This document shows, one piece after another, positions 1 through 9,995 of a stretch of 64,000 bases of DNA (within the stretch, counting starts at the first letter, position 1; each line of letters begins with the position of its first letter). Source of the stretch: Sipunculus nudus (lineage: Eukaryota > Annelida > Sipuncula > Golfingiida > Sipunculidae). The notes beneath the pieces are model-generated. The model made no database searches. It had not been told where the DNA came from and saw only the letters and a list, made by a program, of their open reading frames with translations. The DNA is taken from NCBI GenBank assembly GCA_026874595.1, contig CM049306.1, positions 103,491,142-103,555,141 on the forward strand, written 5' to 3'. The translations under genes were made by a program, and so were the position numbers.

Positions 1-1959
1 ATTGCGTGTTAGGATAATCAGTCTAATTAATTAGCCTATCAATGTGCTTTTTATTGTCGCCAAATACGACTTCAAGCCATGTGTACCTGTTCTGCATAGC
101 CGGCTTCTGTGTATTAATATACCATTCCTCATATTTTATATATTGCAGTCATGTGACTGGGAAGTGGTTGATCATCCTTGTCACAAACATACAAGCCTAC
201 ATCCTCGTATGTGTCCTGTGTTTTCAGTCCCTGCAGGATTCACTCGAATGAATAACAACCCCCAATAACACCCCCCCCCCCCCCGATCCCCCCCCCCCCC
301 TCCAAAAAAAAACATGATTCGCAGGCCTCTTTGTAGACCAGGGCTGGCTATTCTCCACATATCGCAGTTTGCATCAGAGAGAGAGACAGAGAGAGAGGGA
401 GAGAGAGAGAGAGAGGTGTATGCGAGTGTGTGTGTGTGTGTGGGGGGGGGGGGGGTTGTAGCAGTAGAGAAAATATCCGGGGTCGAATTTTGGTTATATC
501 CGGTTATAGTTACAACACCTGGTCTAAAGGGCGTTAACCTCATTCAGAATTTGTGTGGATAAACATGAAGTTGGTGCTTTAGATCGACCTGGGCGAGCTG
601 TCAGGATAACGTGAACAAAAGCAACGTATAAGGTAACATCATTCTCTCTTGTACACAAATAGATGCTTTGTCTGGTATACATAAACAGTCATGGAATACG
701 ATGCATAATTTTTTAGTTAAACCATATATACCAGTAATGAAATAGTATCATGGAATAGTCTTAAAATTCACACTGCATGATTTTATAAGGTGGATATAAT
801 GTGATGGATATGCATTCATTTAGGAAGGGAAATTTGTAATTTGTCTAAATTACCATGATATGTTAGTAAATGTTTAAAGGAGACTATAAATTGTAATATT
901 GATGGAAAGAAAAAGTATTGTCGAACAGTTTAACCACTAGGCAATGTACAAATAGAAATATAGAGATACATATATATAATCCTGGTAAAATAAGTGCTAG
1001 TGTTACGCATGAAGACCAGACGAAAATAAAATATTGTTCTATAGGCCCTTGGAACAAATATATTGTGCGAGCGATATGTTTTTATTTCTTAGACACAATA
1101 CGTTAAATTTTTTGCCAGTTTCCCTAGTTTTGCAGTAAATATAAGTTAATTTTAAGTTCATGTTAAGTTTATAACTAAGGAGTGACTGTGCCTTTTCCTC
1201 TTAATATCTTTGCACTGTTCGTCTGGAGCAGCCGGTAGCCCACACACATATTTAAATACAGTTATATCTCATAGATATCTCATCCCTCCCTTGTGGTATC
1301 CCCCATAACCACGTTATCTATTTTCCGGGTTAATCACGAGCAAGACCATACCCTGATTTGAAGTAACTCCGAATGTATTCTAAGAAGTGATAATATCTGT
1401 CAAGTACTCCGTACTATACCCACAATCTGCATGTCGGTTATGATTCACTCCTGGTCTGTCTGTAGTTTCTATCTATCTCCCAGCATTACCAGTGACAGTT
1501 TAAAATGATGCAGCTTTTTGGACAAGGCTGTTCGATAAGTTTTGGATCTGATCAAGATTCAGACGCTACTATTCTAATAGACAAAAGGAGTGATAAAAAA
1601 TAAATAAATGAACTTTATCTAGCATGAATACATAGTTAAATGACCTATAAATATCAATACCGACCTAAACAGAACGATGACTCGGATGTTTGGTTCTCGT
1701 TTAATTACATTTCTTGAGACAGGAGTCAGGCATTCAGCCCTAAAACATCAGTCTACTGTGACCTAGTAATTTCCGTGGCTTCATAAAATCTCTCTGTCAT
1801 ATGCATTTACAAGAATATTTCAAAGAAAAGTTCATAAAAAATGATTTTTTCTTTATTTAACACTTATTCCATTGACTTAGTCAGTCCGTAAATGTAGCAC
1901 TATCAAATTACGTATCTACAGTCTTGTTGGTTTAACACACACACTTCCTTGTTGTTTCA
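1..1959. other. 5' flank of TLR-A, no gene seen
   Basis: AT-rich DNA without a convincing coding region. It holds poly-C runs at about 269-301, a GA-rich tract at 376-416, a GT/G tract at 426-455, and a copy of a dispersed repeat at about 478-600. A splice acceptor with a pyrimidine-rich tract ends at 1960, so part of this stretch is probably an intron in the 5' untranslated region of TLR-A. I could not identify the upstream exon. Confidence 0.5.
478..600. repeat. dispersed repeat copy 1
   Basis: This segment resembles 15048-15170. Both contain a 'ggttatagtta' block, then 'ctaaaggscrttaacctcat', then a 'gaagttgktgct' block in the same order and spacing, with identity of roughly 70% by eye. 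No termini or coding content are visible, so the family is unknown. Confidence 0.5.
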
Positions 1960-1967
1960 GTAATTAC

Positions 1968-1991
1968 ATGGTGAACAAAGAAGAAAGATGA
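1968..1991 (+). promoter_or_regulatory. short upstream ORF overlapping the TLR-A start
   Basis: Immediately after the inferred splice acceptor (AG at 1959-1960) there is an ATG at 1968 followed by six codons and a TGA at 1989-1991. This TGA overlaps the ATG of the receptor at 1988-1990 in an ATGA arrangement. Such an overlapping uORF can limit initiation at the main start or couple to it by termination-reinitiation. That it is used is inference. Confidence 0.45.
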
Positions 1992-4546
1992 ACCTCATAG
2001 TGACGGTTTACTGCATTATAGTGGTCCCCTGCGTGCCTTATGGGTCAGGACGTAAGGGTATCTTGTCACATTCAGCACTATTTGAGAATAAATCTGAAAG
2101 CAACATGCGCCACATCGCTAGTTCTGCTACACCCATAAGACAAGGCAACGTCAGTTACGGGTCTAATCGGAAGATATTGCGTGCCGTCTATACAGTTAAC
2201 AACCAAAGGACGAGGCGACATTTGTATGTCCATATAGAAGAAGACAATCTTCAAAGACGACGAGATGTAGCAGTTCATTTAGCGTTACGTGGCCAGGATG
2301 CTCACTTTTGGATTACACACTGTCGCTCACAGCCAGACCCGAGAAGTGTTCCTGGCGGAGTGCACGTCACTTGTTCCGGGATTCCTCGAATTCCATCCTC
2401 CATGGATTTAAAAAAGCTGGCCCCGGCACGGAGAATCACATCGTTAACACTGCAAAGAGTGGATTTAGACCAACAGGATAATAAGATAAAAAATGGGTCA
2501 TTTGTAACTTTTCCTAATCTTGTGCAACTTAACCTGAAACTACTTCGCGGTACGACAGTAGAATCTGAGGCTTTCATTGGTCTAAAAGCTGTGAAATCAC
2601 TTATAATCACCCAAGGCAATATGGATAGTATAACAACGTTGCCAAAAGGTATTTTTGCAGAGTTAATATCTCTTAAATCACTCATATTATCATGTTGGCT
2701 GGGTTTTCAAGATACCTTCAAGGCGTTTTGCAGTCTCCCTGACCGTATTGAGAGTATTTCAATCAACAACGTATTCCCGTATTCTCCATGGGCCATAGGT
2801 TTTATTCTTGACGACAAACTTTCCGCATGTCTTCGATCAAAGGATATTAAAGCATTGTATATCGATGAGAATAAAATTGCAAAAGTTACACCTGGATTTG
2901 TACTGAATTTAAGACATCTAGAGATATTCTCCGCAAGATGTAACGATGTGGACGGTGGGAGTCTTACCTTTCTCTTACCATTGACCAACATGACCTACAT
3001 TGATGTTGGAGGTCAACTTCACAAGCATCATTGTCAACCTCCAAGTATCCCCCCGCCATCAGTGTCGCAACTCGACGAAAACATACTGCCGGAGAATGTT
3101 GTACATGAAAAGTCGTCAGTCATACAGATGTCAGTTTTACCCAGCCTCAGGACAGCGATGCTTGATCGGATAATCAGCAGTGCACACACGAATTTTTCGG
3201 AGGTAGTTTATAATATGCAGCATCTGAACGCCCTGGATGTATCATATAGTGATAAACTCAAGTTTTACGGAGCTATTTGCTGCGCACCAGGACTTTATTA
3301 CTTGAATGCCTCTAACGTAAAACTCTTGATGATTGATGAGCTGGCCTTTCACGACCTAAAGAACTTGAGGGTTCTCGTGCTGGGTAATAGCACTTTGCCA
3401 AAATCACTGCATAACCCGTCAGTCCGACAACTTTTCCGGAGAAATCAATATCTTGAATATATAGACTTGTCTAACACAGGGGTTCACTTGGATGATTACA
3501 TTTTTGCAAACCAGTTCAAGCTGAGGAAGCTCATACTAAGCCATAACGAATTGACAACACTGAATGCTACGGTATTCAGTTCCCTCAGAAACATTGAGTA
3601 CATTGACGTCTCATACAACCATCTTCGGTCCCTGCACCCCAAGTTACTCCGATCCCTTGTAGAGAAACAACATAAGAAGACTTCTGGAAATATAACCCTG
3701 GACGTGAGGCATAACTGGCTGAAATGTGACTGTGTGCATTTACCTGACCTCATCCTGATGATGCATATCAGAATTAACATTCTTGGCCTTCGTTCTGGAA
3801 ATAACCTACTAACCTGTTTGAATCAGACTTGGACTGAAGTCATTTTCCGGGACGAAGTGACCAGACTGCAGCGTTTATGTTACAGTGTGCCTTTTCCTGA
3901 ATTAATTGTGGTCGTTGTGGGTTTCCCATTGGTTTTATTCGTAATTTTGACGGTCAGCCTGCTTTGTCGTTACAGGTGGAAGATTGTGTATTATCATCAG
4001 TTAACTGTGCAACTCCTTCACAGGCAGTCCAATGTACCACAGCGGGAGGGTGTCGTATTTGATGCTTTTCTCTCTTATCATAATAAAGATGATAACTTTG
4101 TTCACAAACGCATAGTGGAACCGTTGATGGATACGGAAAACGGGGCTTATCAGTTTTGTATACATTATCGACATTTTCGTCCTGGCTACCCAATCCTTGA
4201 AAATATCATAGACGGTATCCTTAAAAGCAGGAAGACGATTGTTTGTATCTCAAAGAATTTCCTCAGTTCCGGATGGTGCGAATTTGAGACGGATTTTGCT
4301 CACATGCACGGCCTTTCGCGTCATGAGAAAACTGTGGTTCCTATTGTCCATCCAAAGGTAGTTGCCCTGTTAAACAAGAACCAGGATATCCTTCCACGCA
4401 GTCTTGTTACGCTTCTACTGAACACGAACTACATAGAATGGCCGGTCAGTTCCCAGCAGGTACGGTTATTTCATCTGCGACTTCGTGGGTCCCTGGGACC
4501 ACCCATGGAACACCGAAATACATATGATCTCCTTCTTGGAAATTAG
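1988..4546 (+). CDS. Toll-like receptor (TLR-A), intact single coding exon
   Basis: An 852-residue type I membrane receptor of the Toll family, expected to sense ligands with its leucine-rich ectodomain and signal through MyD88-type adaptors. A hydrophobic signal peptide (residues 1-19) is followed by a basic linker, a cysteine-containing N-terminal cap (about 105-135), and about 13 leucine-rich repeats. A single LRRCT cap with a CDC motif and two later cysteines (about 575-630) precedes one transmembrane helix (about 635-663). A TIR domain runs from about 690 to 835: box 1 reads FDAFLSYH, box 2 RHFRPGYP, and a box 3-like FHLRLRG closes it. One LRRCT next to the membrane fits the single-cysteine-cluster TLR class. 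The start at 1988 gives the signal peptide and lies 27 bases after a splice acceptor. An AATAAA at 5358-5363 is the nearest plausible polyadenylation signal, but it is distant. Ligand and pathway are inferred from family. Confidence 0.93.
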   Translation: MNLIVTVYCIIVVPCVPYGSGRKGILSHSALFENKSESNMRHIASSATPIRQGNVSYGSNRKILRAVYTVNNQRTRRHLYVHIEEDNLQRRRDVAVHLALRGQDAHFWITHCRSQPDPRSVPGGVHVTCSGIPRIPSSMDLKKLAPARRITSLTLQRVDLDQQDNKIKNGSFVTFPNLVQLNLKLLRGTTVESEAFIGLKAVKSLIITQGNMDSITTLPKGIFAELISLKSLILSCWLGFQDTFKAFCSLPDRIESISINNVFPYSPWAIGFILDDKLSACLRSKDIKALYIDENKIAKVTPGFVLNLRHLEIFSARCNDVDGGSLTFLLPLTNMTYIDVGGQLHKHHCQPPSIPPPSVSQLDENILPENVVHEKSSVIQMSVLPSLRTAMLDRIISSAHTNFSEVVYNMQHLNALDVSYSDKLKFYGAICCAPGLYYLNASNVKLLMIDELAFHDLKNLRVLVLGNSTLPKSLHNPSVRQLFRRNQYLEYIDLSNTGVHLDDYIFANQFKLRKLILSHNELTTLNATVFSSLRNIEYIDVSYNHLRSLHPKLLRSLVEKQHKKTSGNITLDVRHNWLKCDCVHLPDLILMMHIRINILGLRSGNNLLTCLNQTWTEVIFRDEVTRLQRLCYSVPFPELIVVVVGFPLVLFVILTVSLLCRYRWKIVYYHQLTVQLLHRQSNVPQREGVVFDAFLSYHNKDDNFVHKRIVEPLMDTENGAYQFCIHYRHFRPGYPILENIIDGILKSRKTIVCISKNFLSSGWCEFETDFAHMHGLSRHEKTVVPIVHPKVVALLNKNQDILPRSLVTLLLNTNYIEWPVSSQQVRLFHLRLRGSLGPPMEHRNTYDLLLGN

Positions 4547-6949
4547 TACCAGTAATGTGCATTTCTGGATATGACGATGATCAGAAGAGTGGAAACAAAG
4601 AGTTAATGCTTTCTAGACTACGGACATTATAATATCATTATATTAGGCATGAAAAAAAAACAGTTCAAAGACTGAGGAAAGGGAATCATTTTGAATCAGA
4701 ATGTTTAAATAGAATCATCTGAAATTAAGGGAAAATCACATTTGTGCTTGTGCCAAAGTTAATTTTGGAAAGACCAAGACAGGCGCGGCTTTTATTGAGA
4801 AATATTGTGTCAAAGATAACAAAACCCGTGGATTTAGACTTGTGACGGCTGGATTGTTCAAAGTGCTAGCAGTTTTGCTGGTCTCAATATAGCCCATGTA
4901 GTCTGTATAGATCGATTTGGAATGTTTATTTCGACACGGGTCCCTATAAGATAGTCAGGTCACATATGTGTTACCAAAAGGTCAAGCAAACGCTAAAAAG
5001 TAAGCCCATGCAGCGGACACAATTGCGAAATATTTACATTTTGGACTGTTGATATATGAAATTCTTACTTTATATATCTCAATAGTTTTATATGGTACTA
5101 ATCTCACATCCGGTAATCTTATTGATCACGGAGAGCCTTTGCATTGTTCTCTCTAATTTTACTTTTTTTAATAATATTTGTTAGACTTAAATATTAGTTT
5201 GGACATGTCACAATAGTAGTTCAGCAAACAAGTTCTTTACATTGCAATAACGTGCATCATTTATACGTATCATTTAAAATCTGTCCATCGAGTTCTTTAT
5301 GGTTTCTTTGCAAAACAGAGATGTGGCAGCTGATTCATACCCGAAATTCCCATTTTAAATAAATTAACATATATGCAGAAGGCACAAATCATAACGGGTT
5401 AATCTAGAGACTTATAATTAATATCCAAGTAGGGCCTAGGCTAACATTCTTGCACACCGAAATTTACCTCACTTTGGCCTTTATTCTGCGAGTTATGTGA
5501 GTTTTATGTGTTTTTAGCACTTTGAAACGACTTGTGTACGTGTTCTGGCCTGCAAAACTAAGACATTGTATTTAACAAAAAAATAAATCATTATGCATCA
5601 ACTGCACATTTCGCATTGTTACCATGTAACACGTGAAGCAAAGCAGTCCCTGAGTATATTTTCCTCTCCTGTAATTTTCTTCCCTCCATTTCAGAATTTT
5701 TTTGCGGTAATATTCTAAAGACTTGTATTCATCAATGAAATCATGGATGAGATTTTTGAAGATAATAAGAAAAATTACAGCCATTGCAATCTTTCAAGTG
5801 CTTTACTACATAATACATGTACATTTCATTTTTAAATTTTTTTCACATTTGGTAATGATAACATCATTAAATATATAAAAGTTTTTCTTCTATTCTAGTT
5901 TGAGATGCTTCTACGTTTAATATTTCCACAGCAAGGATTCACATTTATTATTCATTTGGAAACATGATTAACAACGAGCGAGAAATTAAAAACAATTATT
6001 TACAGTATGCTTATCGATCGTTACAATATGTTTATAGATCTTTAATTAAGGACTCTTTGGTATGCGTTAGGTTCTCTCAAGGTCCAGATATTCCAGACCA
6101 TAACATTTTTTTGTATAGAAGTACAGACAGATTCACCTTATTTCATTCTTGTTTACGTTTGATAGGTATATTGGTTGATCTCATCTGAATGTATCAGCCT
6201 TGTGAGGTCAACCTGCTGTATCAACGTCGTGATTACCCATATATGTTGTGTATAAGTTTAACGTTTGTATAAGTTCAGTAATGTAACTATACTGGGATAT
6301 AACCAAATTAAGCCCCTGATACAAATACCGGCATCAACTTCTCTCACACCCACCCTACGGAAAAAACATCAACCCATCGCACTCAAAGAAATGTCGCTAT
6401 CTTATTTTTTTTTCTCTCGCACGTACATTTCTTTCCTAGAACATATGTATAATGTTGCCAATGGATCTTGAAGAAAGATACTGCCTTTCGCTTATACATG
6501 ATGATTGGTGTCCTTTAACCTAGCAGTACAAGGTTCATAGGAAAACAATGATATATAGATGATTATTTTATTTTATATGCGATTTTAGTCATTCAAGTTT
6601 TGTTATCAATAGGAACACGTTATGCTCATGTAGAGGGGTAATGATCTTCAGGTGGTCTCACGTCTTATCTCTTTTGGTCTCCTGATGTGCCCTTGCATAC
6701 GTGAAAAAAAATAAATGTTCGCCTGAACATACGAACGGACAGGAATTGGTGTTGGGTATTTTTTTATCAGCATGCAGAAAAATACAAGCACCGCGCACAA
6801 ATTCCAATATTACCGAATCTGCACCAGTTTCGTTCGCACCAGCACCACTAAATAAAAAAGATATATTCTTCATTTCGATAAAAATTGAAAACTATGAAAA
6901 TATATATTCAGCAAGTCAGTTATAATTTACAAATTATTTGACCTATAGC
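4547..6949. other. intergenic, 3' flank of TLR-A
   Basis: AT-rich DNA with no recognised gene; the open frames are short and lack domain features. An AATAAA at 5358-5363 could end the TLR-A transcript. The sequence directly after the TLR-A stop does not resemble the sequence after the TLR-B stop. Confidence 0.5.
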
Positions 6950-8180
6950 AATCACCCTTTGTCCTTCGTCCTTTTAGGCGGTAAACAGGGCACAAATCGT
7001 TACCGTTAGAACTAGAAACTTCTTACTGTGCATCCAGGGATGTAATTTGCATATCTACGGGGAAACCTCAAATTCGATCATAACGACCCATATTCTGCGA
7101 ACTACGAGGCGAAAACATGATTCTGAGCACTCAGAAAGTCAGACGGGGCACAAATTGCACCTATATGGCCTAGAATCATCTAATGTAATATTCTGGAACA
7201 TCCTGATCAAATATCCTTGGAAACATGAAATTAGGTCATGGTGACTTATATTCTGCGACCTACAGGAACAAGATGTCATACGAGCACCCTGATGGTCCGA
7301 AATTATATCTGTTAAGCTAAGAATCTTTTAACGCAATAACCAGGGAAGTTGTAAGCAAATCTCCTTAGAAACATGAAATTAGGTCAAGGTGCCCTATATT
7401 TTGCGACCTAGGCTATTGGCTGAAAACATGATTTTTAAGCACCCAGACAGACTTGGCACAATTCTTTCTATTAAGCCTAGAATCGTCTAACATAACATTC
7501 ACGAATGTTCTAGGCAGGTCTCTTTGGAAACCTGAAATTAGGTAATGGTGACCTAACAGGCTATATTCTGCAAGCTATTAGTCAAAATAATGAATTTGAG
7601 CACCCAGACAGACAAGGTACGAACTGTATTTATTTCCCTTGGAACCTTCTTTTTAAAGTCCGGGAGGTTGTTGGCAAGTCTTGTATAAGTCTTTTATTCC
7701 TGAAATTTGGTACCTTAATTCCTATTATACATATCGAATACAGTCAGATAGGACCTAAAGCCCTAAAATCATCTTACGCATCATCCATGGAGATCTTGCT
7801 AGTCCCACTGGAAACCTTCCCGTTACAGGACAATAACATGATTTGAGCACCTTTAACATCAGATGGGTACAAATTGTATGCATAAGGCCTAGGTCCTGAC
7901 CAAATCTACTTTGAAATGTAAAATTAGGTCATAGTGACCTAAATTATGCAAGCCACTGACCAGAAGCATGATTTTGTACAGTCAGATAGGGCACAAATCG
8001 TATCCATTTTAGTCCTTTCTAACATAGCATTCAGGGAGGTCTTTGGCAGATCTCTTTGAAAAACTGAAATTAGGTTATGGTGACCTATATGCTGCTATGG
8101 ACTAGAGAAACGATATTTGAGCACCCAGACTGACAGACGGGACAAATTGTAACCATTTTCCTTGGAACCTTCTATTGTAA
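6950..8180 (-). mobile_element. pearl-like tandem-core element, minus orientation
   Basis: A degenerate array in which phrases such as 'gggcacaaat', 'gaaattaggtca', 'gtgacctatattctgcgacc' and 'gagcacccagacagac' return about every 150-165 bp, with anchors near 6985, 7143, 7448, 7611, 7861, 7987 and 8135. The same phrases occur in reverse complement in the array at 17.27-18.81 kb, so the two arrays belong to one family. Bivalve pearl (CvA-type) elements are known for tandem cores of about 160 bp; assigning this array to them is inference. A CCGT-type remnant near 8448-8470 may be the eroded microsatellite flank. The copies are strongly diverged and the termini are unclear. Confidence 0.6.
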
Positions 8181-8947
8181 AATCCAGGAGTGTCCTTGAC
8201 AAGTCTCCTTTGAATCCTGAAATGTTTATCTTCCGTCCGTTTTATTACATAGTAAAACTAGCCATAGGCTATTCTCACAGACGATATAGAACAGTAATAG
8301 AAGAAATGAGCATACAGTCAAATTCAGCTGAGCTGTCATGGCCCATGGGCCACTTGTCAACTATTCTGTTTTGTTTGAGATTTGTTTGCGGTATTTTCCT
8401 TGTTTTCTTTTTATCTCAACAGCCGTCTTAGTGATGACGATTATCCTTAGTCCGTCCACCGGTCCGTCACTGTACAGGGCAGACATTGTAGCCAAGAAAA
8501 TATAAATCGTGTCTCAAAACGTACACCAGATTTAGACTCGTTATATCTCGGAGGTTAATGTTCTCATGCTGTAACGTTTTGATATTACAGCATGATATTA
8601 GACATGAAAATAATAAACCAAGTTGTGTAAAAAACATAATTATATATATTTTAATATATGTAATAAAAACAAATATATACATATATTTAGTTGAAAATGT
8701 TGATGAGAGAAGTTATAAATTGTTGGTTTTAATGAAATCAGGACTTTTCATTTGAATGTAAGCTGTTTATGAGTTGATACAAGTTAAGAATATCCATATT
8801 TAAAAACTGGGGACTGATAACTTCATATGATTCTTAACTTCTTATATATGTCGCGGGCGGGCGGTAAGGCGGGGTCTGGTTCGTGGCCCACTCGCACACA
8901 CACAAATGGTAAACGACACGCAGCTGACACTTGACAACTGTTTATTC

Positions 8948-9017
8948 TGCAACAAAGTGGACAAGATCAGAATCGACGTGTTGTCGAAAGCATGACATGA
9001 GGCTGGACTCACGTGAT
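8948..9017 (+). repeat. 70-bp direct repeat, copy 1
   Basis: This segment and 11009-11078 match at all but about two positions, in direct orientation, 2061 bp apart. The high identity against otherwise unalignable flanks suggests pieces of a mobile element, for example terminal repeat fragments. I find no protease, reverse transcriptase or integrase between them. Confidence 0.6.
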
Positions 9018-9125
9018 CATATTGTTTACAAATATTGGACTGCTCATTATAATGTATATAAAGGTACTCAACATATTGTTTACAAATACTGGATTGCTTA
9101 TTAAACTGTATATAAATATACTCAA
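9018..9125 (+). repeat. 54-bp tandem duplication
   Basis: Two head-to-tail copies starting with 'catattgtttacaaata' at 9018 and 9072, with a few substitutions. They follow directly after the 70-bp direct repeat. Confidence 0.7.
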
Positions 9126-9828
9126 ATGCAATGTATGCCTCTGCAACAAGTACACAAGATATTCATTAAGGTAGGTTTACCTGAAATCTTCATGTTATTA
9201 TAACCATGTTATTATTATAACCATGTTATTATACATATCTTTTAAACAACTCCTAGTCTCATACTATCTTAAATCTTGTTTATACATATCTATCAATCTT
9301 TATCTCAAACACTCATCTAGTTTTATATTTGTTTACATCTTACTATTCATACACAAATTATGTTTGTGTACAACTATTCACAAACAATAGCGCTAAGATT
9401 TCACTTCGTTTATATCTTCTATCTATTACATCTCCTATGTATGTCTCCTATCTATAATAACATACATTAAGTATACAAATGTGAAACATCTAGGCTAAGT
9501 GTCATTCTTAAGTACATAATGTTTTATATTGTTATCATTCAAAGTAATTATGCTATTACAAGATAAAATATAAATATGACCAATGATTGTAGTAAATTTC
9601 TAAGTGAAAACATTCGGGGTGGTTATTTTCTGAGAGTCTATGATGGAAGAGCGAAGGGGGTATCCCACTATATTTGGAGGGACGGATAATGGTGCTTTAT
9701 CTCCCCTAGGAAATTCAAGAAATCTGCCTCGGTAAATATTTATTGCTTTGTAGGTATGGGATATCTTTGGTTGATCACCCATAATAACATTACTTCGTAA
9801 CATAATAAATAGAAGGACTAATGTGTGT

Positions 9829-9994
9829 TATAAAAGGGGAATGGTTTATAAAGGGAACAGCGAGCCAGAACAACGAGGCCGTCGCGCGCAAACAGGTGGT
9901 TCCCGGTGACGAATCATCAACATCGCCAGGCGCAGAACGCTTGGTGAAAGTTGTGTATGAATTCAACGTGAATTTTGCAGCAGGGCTATCACAG
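9829..9994 (+). promoter_or_regulatory. candidate TATA promoter and untranslated first exon
   Basis: A TATAAAAG box at 9829-9836 and a second TATAAAG at about 9847 are followed by a locally GC-richer stretch. This ends in a good splice donor, CACAG|GTGAGG, with the intron starting at 9995. The arrangement fits a short first exon, possibly of TLR-B, whose 5' acceptor is at 21108-21109. The link is inference; no transcript evidence is available, and the 65-codon open frame here has no recognisable domain. Confidence 0.3.
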
Positions 9995-9995
9995 G

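Noticed and set aside
181-543. Minus-strand 120-residue frame
   Set aside because: It is composed of homopolymer C/G and GA/GT simple repeats giving poly-Pro/Gly and Ser/Leu stretches.
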